DNA from: Cocleimonas flava
Lineage (GTDB): Bacteria > Pseudomonadota > Gammaproteobacteria > Thiotrichales > Thiotrichaceae
Direction of reading: 5' to 3'
Assembly (NCBI RefSeq): GCF_004339015.1
Contig: NZ_SMFQ01000005.1
Location: forward strand, 1-64,000
DNA: 64,000 nt
Part shown: piece after piece, positions 54,722 to 63,877 of the stretch
Numbering within the stretch: the first letter of the stretch is position 1
How the letters are laid out: each line of letters begins with the position of its first letter
The notes under the pieces: generated by a model
Databases searched by the model: none
Seen by the model: only the letters and a program-made list of their open reading frames with translations
What the model was told of the DNA's origin: nothing
Program-made: the position numbers and the translations under genes

Positions 54722-55933
54722 ATGAAAAAATTTAATGTGATTATAATTGGCGCAGGTGCAGCCGGCCTGATGTGCGCGATAGAAGCGGGGAAACGCGGAC
54801 GCTCTGTTTTGATTCTGGAAAAAGCGGACAAGATCGGTAAGAAAATTCTGATTTCAGGTGGAGGACGTTGCAACTTCACCAATATGTATACTGATGCGGA
54901 TAACTTTTTATCTGGCAATCCACATTTCTGTAAATCTGCCTTATCTCGCTATACTCCATGGGATTTCGTTGCGCTTCTAGAAAGTCACGGACTAAGCTGG
55001 ACAGAAAAAACACTCGGTCAGCTTTTTTGTGATCAAAAATCAAAAGCCGTGGTTCAACTATTACACGATGAATGTGACAAAGCCGGCGTTACTATACAAC
55101 CTTCATCTGAAATCATTTCCATCAAAAAAGGGGAAGATTTTCTGGTTGCCAGCGAAAAAGAAAATTACGCTTCGGACTCTTTAGTGATTGCTACGGGCGG
55201 ACCTTCAATTCCCAAAATGGGCGCTACCGATTTTGCATTGCAAGTGGCTGAAACGTTTGATATCAATACAATCCCTTTCTCACCTGCGTTAGTGCCTTTT
55301 GTTTTTACTATTGAAACACTGGATGCGTTTATCAAAGACCTTTCAGGTATTTCAACTTATGTAGAAATGGGCGCTGTAAGTGGGGGGGTGACTTTAAACC
55401 AGTCCTTTAAAGAAAGTATTCTGTTTACTCACAGAGGCATTAGCGGTCCGGCGGCATTGCAAATTTCATCCTACTGGAAACTCGGTGATGAGATTTCTAT
55501 CAACCTATTCCCTGATTTTGATCTCTTGGAATGGTTAAAAGAGCAACAAACTGAACACCCGCAAGCAGAATTAAAAACCATTCTGAATTACAAACTGCCT
55601 AAACGTCTGGCACAGAAACTCTGTGAGCATGTGCTTATAAACGATGACATAAGCAATAAAACCATGCGCCAGTTTAATCTGCCTGAACTAGAAAGCATCG
55701 AACAACAACTTACTCAATGGAAATTACGCCCATCGGGCACTGAAGGCATGCGAACTGCCGAGGTTGCCTTAGGCGGTGTAGACACGGATGAACTGTCTTC
55801 GAAAACCTTAGAAACGAAGAAAGTCAAAGGTCTCTATTTTGTCGGCGAAGCGGTCGATGTAACCGGACATCTCGGTGGCCATAATTTCCAATGGGCATGG
55901 GCGTCAGCGTGGTGCGCTGGGCAATTCGTCTGA
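54722..55933 (+). CDS. HI0933/BaiN-family flavoprotein
   Basis: 403 residues. The dinucleotide-binding motif is IIIGAGAAGLMCAIEAGKRG; LISGGGRCNFTNM and VATGGPSIPKMGATDFA are diagnostic of the family. Near the end ALGGVDTDELSSKTLETKKV and VTGHLGGHNFQWAWASA bind FAD. Related proteins are NAD(P)/FAD-dependent oxidoreductases of mostly unknown substrate. A C-run inside the coding region (55375-55395) resembles the dispersed repeat core by chance. Confidence 0.92.
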   Translation: MKKFNVIIIGAGAAGLMCAIEAGKRGRSVLILEKADKIGKKILISGGGRCNFTNMYTDADNFLSGNPHFCKSALSRYTPWDFVALLESHGLSWTEKTLGQLFCDQKSKAVVQLLHDECDKAGVTIQPSSEIISIKKGEDFLVASEKENYASDSLVIATGGPSIPKMGATDFALQVAETFDINTIPFSPALVPFVFTIETLDAFIKDLSGISTYVEMGAVSGGVTLNQSFKESILFTHRGISGPAALQISSYWKLGDEISINLFPDFDLLEWLKEQQTEHPQAELKTILNYKLPKRLAQKLCEHVLINDDISNKTMRQFNLPELESIEQQLTQWKLRPSGTEGMRTAEVALGGVDTDELSSKTLETKKVKGLYFVGEAVDVTGHLGGHNFQWAWASAWCAGQFV

Positions 55934-56048
55934 TTATTGAATCAGCCTGTTAGCCATCCTGACCTCTTATCCCAAAGCTGTTGTTAGTCACAAAAAACAA
56001 GGTAGCATTCATTCGCTACCATGATAAAAACAGGATGTAAGCCTCACC

Positions 56049-57158
56049 GTGTCGAATAGATTTGAAAATAATTCTAAAAAAACACTACTGATCATTTCAT
56101 TGATTATGATTCTAGTGCTGCTATTTGGTTTTGAAAAACTCCTGGGCAACACACGATTTGGTGGCGAAGAAAACCAGTCCGTTCGACATATCCGCTTAAA
56201 AGAAAACACCCCTAATATTGATAAAATGCTTTCACCGAGTGACGATATAGTCGCGCTATCTGATAGCTTAGAAAACAAGCCTTATTCTTTCAAAATTGAT
56301 CAGAATGGTTTTATTTTTCCCTCCACTACGCATCAACAAGCCGACAAGGTAATCGCCTTTCTTGGAGGTTCGACCACAGAATGCATGTATGTGGATGAAG
56401 ATAAGCGCTTTCCTGCATTAACAGGAACGTTATTAGAAACGAACAGCGGTAAAAAAATTAATGCGCTCAATGCAGGTGTCAGTGGTAATAACAGCATGCA
56501 TTCGATTAATAGTCTGTTGAATAAAATTATTCCGATGAACCCCGATATTGCCGTACTCATGCATAATATCAATGACTTATCGATATTGTTGCACGAAAAA
56601 ACCTACTGGAATAATAACGATCATCGATCACTCTTAGTCACAGAAGACAGGTCGATAAAAGCAATGCTTAAACAGTTATTGCCTAACACCTACAATTTCG
56701 CTTTCGAAGTGAAACGCAAACTGCTCGGTGATGGCAATGAGTTTGAAAATGCTGATCATGGGAATAAGCAACCTAGACTCAGCAATGAAAAAATACTGTC
56801 ACTGTTTAAATCCAATCTGGATAGCTTTATCGAAATCAGCAAGGCAAACAACATCACCCCAGTTCTGATGACACAAGCGAGTCGCTTTACAGAAAAGCCT
56901 GATGAAGTAGTTATGAAAAACCTGCAAAATCTTGAGGCGATGGGTTTAAGCTACCCTGAATATCGCTCTCTTTTCATTGCGATGAACCAAGTCATCAGAG
57001 CAGTAGCTTTGGATAAGTCAGCATTACTCATTGATCTCAATCAAGCAGTGCCTCAAACGAAAGAATATATGTCTGATCCCGTTCACTTTACTAACCGTGG
57101 TTCAGAACTTGTCGCCAAGATTATTTCCGAAAAATTGACTCCTGTTATTGCACATTAG
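56049..57158 (+). CDS. membrane-anchored SGNH/GDSL hydrolase
   Basis: 369 residues, GTG start (no strong ribosome binding site). A single N-terminal helix (about 13-30) puts the catalytic domain in the periplasm. SGNH blocks: I is FLGGSTTECMYV (Ser), III is MHNINDL (Asn), V is SDPVHFTNRGSEL (Asp, His). Substrates of the family include acyl and acetyl esters on sugars or lipids. No polysaccharide cluster adjoins it. Confidence 0.85.
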   Translation: MSNRFENNSKKTLLIISLIMILVLLFGFEKLLGNTRFGGEENQSVRHIRLKENTPNIDKMLSPSDDIVALSDSLENKPYSFKIDQNGFIFPSTTHQQADKVIAFLGGSTTECMYVDEDKRFPALTGTLLETNSGKKINALNAGVSGNNSMHSINSLLNKIIPMNPDIAVLMHNINDLSILLHEKTYWNNNDHRSLLVTEDRSIKAMLKQLLPNTYNFAFEVKRKLLGDGNEFENADHGNKQPRLSNEKILSLFKSNLDSFIEISKANNITPVLMTQASRFTEKPDEVVMKNLQNLEAMGLSYPEYRSLFIAMNQVIRAVALDKSALLIDLNQAVPQTKEYMSDPVHFTNRGSELVAKIISEKLTPVIAH

Positions 57159-57429
57159 CAACACATTATACTTGAACGAAAATACTAAAAATAAAAAATA
57201 TTGCCATACAAATCAATCGATTAGAATAAAGCAAAATATCTCATTTCACTCCTTCTATCCGAATTAAGCGATCACGTAACTACCGCTCATCCGCTTTGTC
57301 ATCATTTTTTGAACGTCAATCGCTCATAATTGCCCGTATGCATGAGACTACCTTGAATCGGGTAATCTTAATAACCCCAATATATAAAATACAAACCCAT
57401 TTAATAAAAATAAGTACTGGAATAAAAAT

Positions 57430-57921
57430 ATGATTTTTTCTAAAAAGTTAATGACTGTAGCTGTTTTAATGGCTGCTTCATCAATCGCCACCGCTGCAAC
57501 AGACACTGCAGAAATTGAGATCAACGTTACTAAAGACGCTTATGTTAACTTCATTGGTGACTTGGCTGGCAATGCATCTAAAGACCTATCTGTGACTGAA
57601 GTTAATGGCACAGTGACTACCTTAGGAAATCTGGGTACAGAGTCGAATACTACGGGTGGATGTGCAATCAACATCTCATCAAAAAATGACTTTAGATTAC
57701 AACACAATGTAGATAGCAGCTTGTATCTACACCAGACAAATCATTACTCTATCAATTATTCTGGTGAGTCGTTCACATCTGGATCAGCACCAACATTAAA
57801 CCTCGCTTCATGTAACAATGCGGCATCACCGATGCAAATTGCCACACCTGGTTTTGCCTCTAGCCAAGTTCAGGCTGGTACTTACTCTGACATATTAACG
57901 GTTACAGTAACGACAGAATAA
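57430..57921 (+). CDS. secreted pilin-like beta-sandwich protein
   Basis: 163 residues. The signal peptide ends near IATA-ATD. The mature protein is beta-rich with two cysteines (GGCAINISS and LASCNNA) that probably pair. It ends in GTYSDILTVTVTTE, the last strand pattern typical of spore-coat-U, DUF4402 and fimbrial subunits. No chaperone or usher gene is nearby, so it may be a surface subunit encoded apart, or unrelated. Confidence 0.65.
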   Translation: MIFSKKLMTVAVLMAASSIATAATDTAEIEINVTKDAYVNFIGDLAGNASKDLSVTEVNGTVTTLGNLGTESNTTGGCAINISSKNDFRLQHNVDSSLYLHQTNHYSINYSGESFTSGSAPTLNLASCNNAASPMQIATPGFASSQVQAGTYSDILTVTVTTE

Positions 57922-58004
57922 ACAAGACATAGAGCGATTAAGACGAAACGAAGATTTCTGGATAATTAGCGGATAATTTCTGCGAAAAGCCTTAATCGTA
58001 AAAC

Positions 58005-58038
58005 GAAAAAAGCCCCACTTTTCAGTGAGGCTTTTTTA
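58005..58038 (+). terminator. intrinsic terminator of the pilin-like gene
   Basis: AAAAAAGCCCCACT / AGTGAGGCTTTTTT with a TTTC loop; six T follow the stem. Confidence 0.9.
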
Positions 58039-58100
58039 TTTTTTTCCTCTCGATAAAACTAACAACTGGGCAAAAAATATAACCATACAATACATGAATT

Positions 58101-58130
58101 AGTCACCCCCCCTACTTTCAGGGCTTTTTT
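58101..58130 (+). repeat. C6-T7 dispersed repeat, copy 15
   Basis: AGTCACCCCCCCTACTTT, then CAGGGC, then six T. CCC/GGG and AG/CT can pair. Between convergent genes, after a separate terminator. Confidence 0.88.
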
Positions 58131-58143
58131 ATCTAATATCTGT

Positions 58144-58527
58144 TTAATACATTTTATTGCCATTCTTAGTTTCTTTTGGCACATCCTGAATAGAATCCCA
58201 ATGCTCAACGATCTTACCGTTGTCATCAAAACGAAAGAAATCCATCGTTACGTATTGCGCATTTTCTGGCCATGTTTGAATGGTGTGTAACGCGACTAAA
58301 TCACCTTCTGCTATCGCTCTTAAAAACTCGATATGCTTCTCGGGATAGTCTCTTTGCATTTCTTCAAAGTACTCGATAAATCCCGATTTTCCATTTTTAA
58401 CGACTGGATTATGTTGAATATAATCATTCCCCACATAATCTTCAACGGCTTTAGCCGGCTCTCCAAGGTAAGCGGTGAGATAGAACGCAATTGCATTTTC
58501 CTTATTTTTCTCCAGATTGTGGCTCAT
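58144..58527 (-). CDS. SnoaL-like (NTF2-fold) protein
   Basis: 127 residues. MSHNLEKNKENAIAFYLTAY, then NDYIQHNPVVKNGK and MDFFRFDDNGKIVEHWDSIQ match the small SnoaL-like proteins often annotated as polyketide cyclase-like or ester cyclase. The real start is the ATG at 58527 with GGAG 6 bases upstream. Substrate unknown. It follows the MFS transporter gene by 28 bases on the same strand. Confidence 0.85.
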   Translation of the reverse strand: MSHNLEKNKENAIAFYLTAYLGEPAKAVEDYVGNDYIQHNPVVKNGKSGFIEYFEEMQRDYPEKHIEFLRAIAEGDLVALHTIQTWPENAQYVTMDFFRFDDNGKIVEHWDSIQDVPKETKNGNKMY

Positions 58528-58555
58528 CAGCAACTCCAATGACTTAAAGGACAGA

Positions 58556-59743
58556 TTAATCTTTCCAGGTGATATAAATAATAGGCAGCATTAACACACC
58601 AAAACCTATCACAATAGGAGTGACGGAGTCGTTATAAAAGCTACCAATAAATGCGGCAATAATGACAGACATGAGGGTACTGCAAGAGCCGATCACCGAT
58701 GCTGCTGCACCAGCGACATGGCCCACTTCTTCCATCGCTAAACTGTGCATATTGCCAAACAGAATACCGAGACAAAAGTAGGAAATACTGGCGTATATCA
58801 AAAAGCTCCACAAAGGCACAGACGTGTCGTTGAGCCAGATGTAAACCACATAGATAATTGACACAAAAAATAAGAACATCGCCGCACGCAACACCATCTT
58901 GTGCATACCCAATTTTTCAACCAGACGCGAATTCACAAATGATGCGAACATCATTACTAATGCCAGACTTCCAAAATATAAGGCGAAGCGATCACCCAAC
59001 TCAAAGTGCTCCTGAAAAATCTGCTGTGCCGTACTCAGATAGGCTAGAATAGCGCCAAATGCGAGACCTTCAGCAATCGTGAATTTCACGGCTTGTTTAT
59101 TGCGCAATACTTCTTTTACCGATGACCAAGCCTGACTAAAAGAAAATGGCACACGACTTTCGACCGATAACGTCTCTGGCAAACGGATCGAGAACCAGAT
59201 CCAGGCAAACACCGCATAAATACCCAACATGGCAAATACACCTTGCCAATTAGTCAGCATCAAAATACCTTGACCTATTAGCGGCGCTATCGCAGGTACC
59301 AGCATGAAAACCATCATTATCAGTGACATGATTTGCGCCATGCCACGGCCTTTGTATAAATCTCTGGTTATCGCTGTTGGAATAATTTGTGGACCTGCAG
59401 CACCGAAGCCCTGCAAGGCTCGACCAACCAGCAACATACTAAAACTACTGGCAAAAATTGTGACTAATGTCCCAATCAGAAAAATGGCAAAGCCAATATA
59501 GACAGGTCGTTTTCGCCCGAAACTGTCGGATGCGATTCCAAAAATGAGCACACCAAAACCGTAACCCATCAAGATTGTGGTCACTATATATTGCCGACTA
59601 TTACCGTCCTGAACACCAAACTCATTACTGATAAATGATAAGGCAGGCAATATTGCATCAATCGCTAGTGCATCGACGGCGACAACAACACTCATCAATA
59701 TGATGTATTCAATACGCGAAAGCGCGTTAGCTCTGGCTTTCAT
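58556..59743 (-). CDS. Bcr/CflA-type multidrug MFS transporter
   Basis: 395 residues with 12 helices. DALAIDAILPALSFISNEFG at the start, then motif A-like FGIASDSFGRKRPVYIG and LQGFGAAGPQIIPTAITRD, all of the DHA1 Bcr/CflA branch. It exports drugs or metabolites such as cysteine-like compounds with protons. Probably transcribed with the SnoaL-like gene. Confidence 0.9.
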   Translation of the reverse strand: MKARANALSRIEYIILMSVVVAVDALAIDAILPALSFISNEFGVQDGNSRQYIVTTILMGYGFGVLIFGIASDSFGRKRPVYIGFAIFLIGTLVTIFASSFSMLLVGRALQGFGAAGPQIIPTAITRDLYKGRGMAQIMSLIMMVFMLVPAIAPLIGQGILMLTNWQGVFAMLGIYAVFAWIWFSIRLPETLSVESRVPFSFSQAWSSVKEVLRNKQAVKFTIAEGLAFGAILAYLSTAQQIFQEHFELGDRFALYFGSLALVMMFASFVNSRLVEKLGMHKMVLRAAMFLFFVSIIYVVYIWLNDTSVPLWSFLIYASISYFCLGILFGNMHSLAMEEVGHVAGAAASVIGSCSTLMSVIIAAFIGSFYNDSVTPIVIGFGVLMLPIIYITWKD

Positions 59744-59828
59744 TTAACACTGATTTCCCGTTCGATTAAGTGACTAACACTCAATGAATTTTTAATAAAG
59801 GTAGGCCACTCATTACACAATAAGCGAC

Positions 59829-59856
59829 AAAAATGAGCTGAGAGTATGGGGGTGTC
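59829..59856 (-). repeat. C6-T7 dispersed repeat, copy 16 (degenerate)
   Basis: On the minus strand: ACACCCCCATACT, then CTCAGCTCA, then five T. It lies 86 bases upstream of the Bcr/CflA gene and on its strand; the least conserved copy. Confidence 0.6.
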
Positions 59857-59904
59857 TGACCGTTTTTACTACAGTGCCTAATAATTATTTTCTAATAAAA
59901 ATAG

Positions 59905-60867
59905 CTACTTTTTAATCAGGGACCTATTCACCGAATCCCAGCACCACTGATTGTTAGGGATTAAATGTGTTCCACCGATCCAGCGATTTATTTCTGCTAA
60001 TTCCAGCCAATGTTTCTCACCTGCCAAAACGGCTTCGCCCATGGACGTAATGGTTAATTCATGATCGGGAGATGGTGGTCTTTCCCACGCCATTCCGGCA
60101 GCTAGTTTTAATAAAGGAGTTTTGGCCACTAGCAATTCTTCAATGATTATCCAGAAACTGGAGTCTCCCATAAACATTCGATCTTCTGCTGCCTGAGAAT
60201 CCGCGAAAACTTTCCAGAGCTTAGTTTCGCCATCGGCGATAATTTTCAATGCTTGTTCAGCAGTGCGCGACAAACCATTTCGACAACTGGGGTATTCTTC
60301 CAATTGCCTGATAATCGCACCTTCTAGAAATGGTAACGCTGATGTATCTGTAGAAAGCAATGCAAACCAATCTTCAGGATTAGTAGATCGAAATGCTGCC
60401 CATGCCTTACTCGATAGAGCCAAATGATCTTCAGTGATTGGCTCCTCATATTTTGGCAGATCAGCCATTTCATCAGGCGAAAGCATTCCCAGATATTGGT
60501 CCACACAAATAATAGAAAGCTCGGTATTATCTGCTGGGTTTTGCGCGAACCAATCAAGAATTTGAATGATCTGTAATTGATCATAAAGGTCATGCTCAAA
60601 CCACAAGATCACTTTGTCATAGCTTTCAAATGACTTAAGTGTGTCATCTCTTTCGATAAAAGAGGCGCTGATATTATCAAAAGTACCCCAAGCACAATCA
60701 ACAATGAATTGTGTGCGGACTTCTGAAAGCTCTTCCAAAGAAAGCCCCTCGGGCACAGGACCATCATGCAACACATCTCGCCACGGTAAAAAAACACCGA
60801 CGATTCCTGCTTTCTGCATAATATCTACAGCGGAATCGCCATTGGTGATATTTAATATATTTTTCAT
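59905..60867 (-). CDS. DUF1835 domain protein
   Basis: 320 residues. LNITNGDSAVDIMQKAGIVG, then LPWRDVLHDGPVP and LWFEHDLYDQLQIIQILDWF are the DUF1835 signatures. The C-terminal half (about 180-320) matches the partner domain usually found with it. No function is known for the family. Monocistronic; repeat copies lie on both sides. Confidence 0.85.
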   Translation of the reverse strand: MKNILNITNGDSAVDIMQKAGIVGVFLPWRDVLHDGPVPEGLSLEELSEVRTQFIVDCAWGTFDNISASFIERDDTLKSFESYDKVILWFEHDLYDQLQIIQILDWFAQNPADNTELSIICVDQYLGMLSPDEMADLPKYEEPITEDHLALSSKAWAAFRSTNPEDWFALLSTDTSALPFLEGAIIRQLEEYPSCRNGLSRTAEQALKIIADGETKLWKVFADSQAAEDRMFMGDSSFWIIIEELLVAKTPLLKLAAGMAWERPPSPDHELTITSMGEAVLAGEKHWLELAEINRWIGGTHLIPNNQWCWDSVNRSLIKK

Positions 60868-60930
60868 TTGGTACTGTTTTATTTGGTAGTGGAAGAATAA
60901 AAAACTGAGTGATTAGATTATAGAACAGAC

Positions 60931-60964
60931 AAAGGTCACCCCCCTACTTTAAGGCACTTTTTTT
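60931..60964 (+). repeat. C6-T7 dispersed repeat, copy 17
   Basis: AAAGGTCACCCCCCTACTTT, then AAGGCAC, then seven T. AAAG/CTTT pairs weakly. In the divergent spacer before the helicase gene. Confidence 0.88.
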
Positions 60965-61096
60965 GAAAACAATTGGAATGAGAAACGTATGAGAAACAAA
61001 GCAGAGGAACAATAAATTGCCTCTACTTCTCAGTCACTAACAGGCATCATAGACTAAATATAATCAAGTACCAATCAACCCGAGGAATGCGTATCT

Positions 61097-62410
61097 ATGT
61101 CATTTGGCTCTTTAGGCTTGTGTGATGAGCTGTTGAAAACCGTTGCAGAGCAAGGTTATACAACGCCATCACCAATACAAATTGAAGCTATTCCAGCGGT
61201 GCTTAGTCAGCGTGATGTTATGGCGGTGGCGCATACTGGCACGGGTAAGACGGCTGGCTTTACGCTACCTATGGTGCAGTTATTGTCTGGTGGCCTTAGT
61301 CCTGAAAGTAGTCCTGAAAATAGCCCTGAAGCTAAAACGGTACGAGCATTAATCATTGCGCCGACTCGTGAGCTTGCTGCTCAGGTTGTTGAGAGCGTTA
61401 AAACTTACAGCCACGACATGAATATTCGCTCTGCGGCTGTGTTTGGTGGCATGAGGATTGAGCCGCAGATAGCCGAGCTAGCAGGTGGTTTGGATATACT
61501 TGTTGCTACACCTGGTCGTCTGATTGATCTTTATAGTCAACAGGCGATTGACTTTGATCAGCTTGAAATTCTGGTCCTGGATGAGGCTGATCGTATGTTG
61601 GATTTAGGGTTTATCGACGATATCCGTCACATCCAAACGCTGCTGCCTATGAAACGTCAAACGTTGATGTTTTCAGCGACATTTTCTAAAGGCATCAAGT
61701 CGTTTGCTCAAGGCTTGTTAAATGATCCCCAGTTAATTGAAGTGGATATCAATAACAGCACAGTCGATACGATTAAACAGAAAATACATCCTGTAGATAA
61801 AGAGCGTAAGACTGAGGTGTTGATTCACCTGCTTCAAAAGAATAAATGGCCGCAAGTATTGGTCTTTGTTCGTACTAAGAGAGAGGCGGATAGTTTGGTC
61901 GTTGAGCTGCAAAATGCAGAGATTAATGCCGATTCTATTCACGCGAACAGAACCCAACACGCACGCACGCGTGCCTTGGAAGGTTTTAAAGACGGAAGTA
62001 TTATTGTATTGGTAGCCACTGATATTGCCTCTCGAGGCATTGATGTTAACCAACTGCCTTGTGTCGTTAACGTTGACCTCCCTTTTGTGCCTGAAGACTA
62101 TGTGCATCGCATCGGTCGTACCGGACGCGCTGGCTCTTCCGGTGTCGCGATTTCACTATTCAGTGAGGATGAATATAAGCAATTACATTCTATTGAACGC
62201 ATCATAGGTCGTAAGTTTGAACGTGAAGTTATCCCAGGATTTGAGCCAAGTGTGGCGGCACTAGCACATCCATCCGCTGATGAGGAATATGGTAATTTCG
62301 AGCCAGACCCTGTGCCATCTCGTAAAGGTAGGCGTAAAGGTAAAGGTCAAGGAAAACCAAAAGGGCGTAGAGGTCGTGGCAGCAACTCATCTCCGCGAAA
62401 GCCTAGATAG
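61097..62410 (+). CDS. rhlE: DEAD-box RNA helicase, RhlE type
   Basis: 437 residues. Motifs in order: Q (GYTTPSPIQIEAIP), I (AHTGTGKT), Ia (PTRELAAQV), Ib (TPGRLIDL), II (DEAD), III (SAT), V (ATDIASRGID), VI (HRIGRTGRAG). The tail is Lys/Arg/Gly-rich (GRRKGKGQGKPKGRRGRG) and should bind RNA. RhlE-type helicases act in ribosome assembly and RNA turnover. Its end runs directly into the broken YcaQ gene. Confidence 0.92.
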   Translation: MSFGSLGLCDELLKTVAEQGYTTPSPIQIEAIPAVLSQRDVMAVAHTGTGKTAGFTLPMVQLLSGGLSPESSPENSPEAKTVRALIIAPTRELAAQVVESVKTYSHDMNIRSAAVFGGMRIEPQIAELAGGLDILVATPGRLIDLYSQQAIDFDQLEILVLDEADRMLDLGFIDDIRHIQTLLPMKRQTLMFSATFSKGIKSFAQGLLNDPQLIEVDINNSTVDTIKQKIHPVDKERKTEVLIHLLQKNKWPQVLVFVRTKREADSLVVELQNAEINADSIHANRTQHARTRALEGFKDGSIIVLVATDIASRGIDVNQLPCVVNVDLPFVPEDYVHRIGRTGRAGSSGVAISLFSEDEYKQLHSIERIIGRKFEREVIPGFEPSVAALAHPSADEEYGNFEPDPVPSRKGRRKGKGQGKPKGRRGRGSNSSPRKPR

Positions 62411-62436
62411 CAACCTAGAAAATAAGAAAGAACAAT

Positions 62437-62759
62437 GCTGATTTCCCATTATGCGCCTTGATAAATAACGGTAGTTACACATGGGCATATACGCTGCTGC
62501 GTGTGACCAGTATTCAAAGACCTTCTTATCAGCAATCAGTTGATCTAATTGCTCAGGCTTATAACGCGGATTGCGATTCCACAAGGTATGGTGGTGCGCC
62601 CGCTGGATAACAGAGATAGTATCGATCTGGATTATAACCAATATGTTCAATAGCAGATAGCGTAGCCGCCATTGCACTTCCTGATTGCTTTGAAGGCGGT
62701 AACCTTTGAGACAATAAAACCAGTTTTCTAGCTTGTTGAATTGAAAGTGACTTTGTCAT
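62437..62759 (-). pseudogene. YcaQ-family gene remnant, frameshifted and truncated
   Basis: The start MTKSLSIQQARKLVLLSQRL continues to LSAIEHIGY, where about one extra base shifts the frame at about 62632. The family sequence resumes in the next frame as IQIDTISVIQRAHHHTLWNR, then FEYWSHAAAYMPMCNYRYLS. This is the N-terminal third of a YcaQ-type winged-helix DNA glycosylase (about 400 residues normally; crosslink repair). The rest is missing; homology stops about 30 bases from the helicase stop codon. Confidence 0.8.
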
Positions 62760-62800
62760 TTAAGCTAAAATACCCTTATTTATACAAACAATATTATGTA

Positions 62801-62832
62801 AAGGTCACCCCCCTACTTTTACCGTGTTTTTT
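62801..62832 (+). repeat. C6-T7 dispersed repeat, copy 18, coding for the LysR C-terminus
   Basis: AAGGTCACCCCCCTACTTT, then TACCGTG, then six T. Read on the minus strand it supplies the last residues KNTVKVGG and the TGA stop of the LysR gene. Confidence 0.88.
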
Positions 62833-63725
62833 GTTATTCTCTCAACCAAAAAATCCACCGCCACCTTCACTTTGGGCACAGTATAACGCTGCTTCTGATA
62901 CAGCAAAAATACACCCAAATCCATTTGTTGGGTAATATTAATCGGTTGTTTAAAGGTTAACTCGACCAGATCATTGGAATCTAACAACTCTTGTGTCGAC
63001 CATTTTGGCAGCATAATTATCCCCTCTCCATTAAGCGCTTTATCTAATAACCATTGACCGCTGTTACTGATTGCAACCACTTGGGCGCTGACATCCTGCC
63101 ATTGTTTATCGAAATAACTCAACCACGGTACAGGGCCATTGGGTGTTCTATAATACAAACCCGAATGCGCTCTCAATTCCTGAGGGTGTTTGGGCATCCC
63201 AGCTTTTTTTAAATATTCAGGTGATGCCACTGGGTAAAAATTATTATCCATTAATTTGATCGCCACTACCCGTTCATTAGGTGCATAACCGCTACGTATG
63301 GCGATATCGATTTCATCACGATTTAAGGTAGTGACTTCATCACTCAAACTTACATCCAGAATCACTTTTGGATATTTTTCAGAGAACTCATTTAATAGTG
63401 GCAACAATATTCTTTGACCAAAGTCTACGGCTGCACTCACTCGAAGTTTTCCCATGGGTTCGCTGTGATAGCTTTTTACCGACTCGTTGGTTAACTCTAA
63501 TTCTTCAACAAGCTGTTTTACCTGTTTGTAATAATCCCTACCTACCTCAGTCAGCTTTACTACACGAGTCGTTCGTTGCAGTAACGTAGCGGATAAGCTC
63601 TTCTCTAAATCAACAATTCTGCGTGACAATGACGATGCTGGTACATTAAATCGTTTTGCTGCTTCGGTGAAACTACTCGTTTCTGCTACCGCGATAAAGT
63701 AATTAATAGCACGTAATTGATCCAT
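62805..63725 (-). CDS. LysR-family transcriptional regulator
   Basis: 306 residues from the ATG at 63725 (MDQLRAINYFIAVAETSSFT), which has GAG 7 bases upstream; a start 28 codons earlier lacks support. The winged helix-turn-helix is SFTEAAKRFNVPASSLSRRI, followed by the linker helix and an effector domain of about 200 residues. The last eight residues come from repeat copy 18. It diverges from an oxidoreductase gene that it probably controls. Confidence 0.92.
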   Translation of the reverse strand: MDQLRAINYFIAVAETSSFTEAAKRFNVPASSLSRRIVDLEKSLSATLLQRTTRVVKLTEVGRDYYKQVKQLVEELELTNESVKSYHSEPMGKLRVSAAVDFGQRILLPLLNEFSEKYPKVILDVSLSDEVTTLNRDEIDIAIRSGYAPNERVVAIKLMDNNFYPVASPEYLKKAGMPKHPQELRAHSGLYYRTPNGPVPWLSYFDKQWQDVSAQVVAISNSGQWLLDKALNGEGIIMLPKWSTQELLDSNDLVELTFKQPINITQQMDLGVFLLYQKQRYTVPKVKVAVDFLVERITKNTVKVGG

Positions 63726-63877
63726 AAGAAGCTCTATTATTGTTTTAAAGACAATAAATATTAACATTTTTGAGGGTTTTTCATAACGAATAGATAAGTA
63801 ATAATTCATTCATACCGTGCTTATAGGCAACTAACGTAAGCGCTATACAATGAACATGAAATGAAGAGAGCAACGAA

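Noticed and set aside
55375-55395. GTAAGTGGGGGGGTGACTTT resembles the reverse complement of the dispersed repeat core.
   Set aside because: It is inside the flavoprotein coding region, codes for a plausible SGGV stretch and lacks the A-run (T-run) partner at the right distance.
61097-62410. Possibility that the helicase was inserted with the YcaQ break.
   Set aside because: No terminal repeats or target duplication are visible; deletion is the simpler reading.
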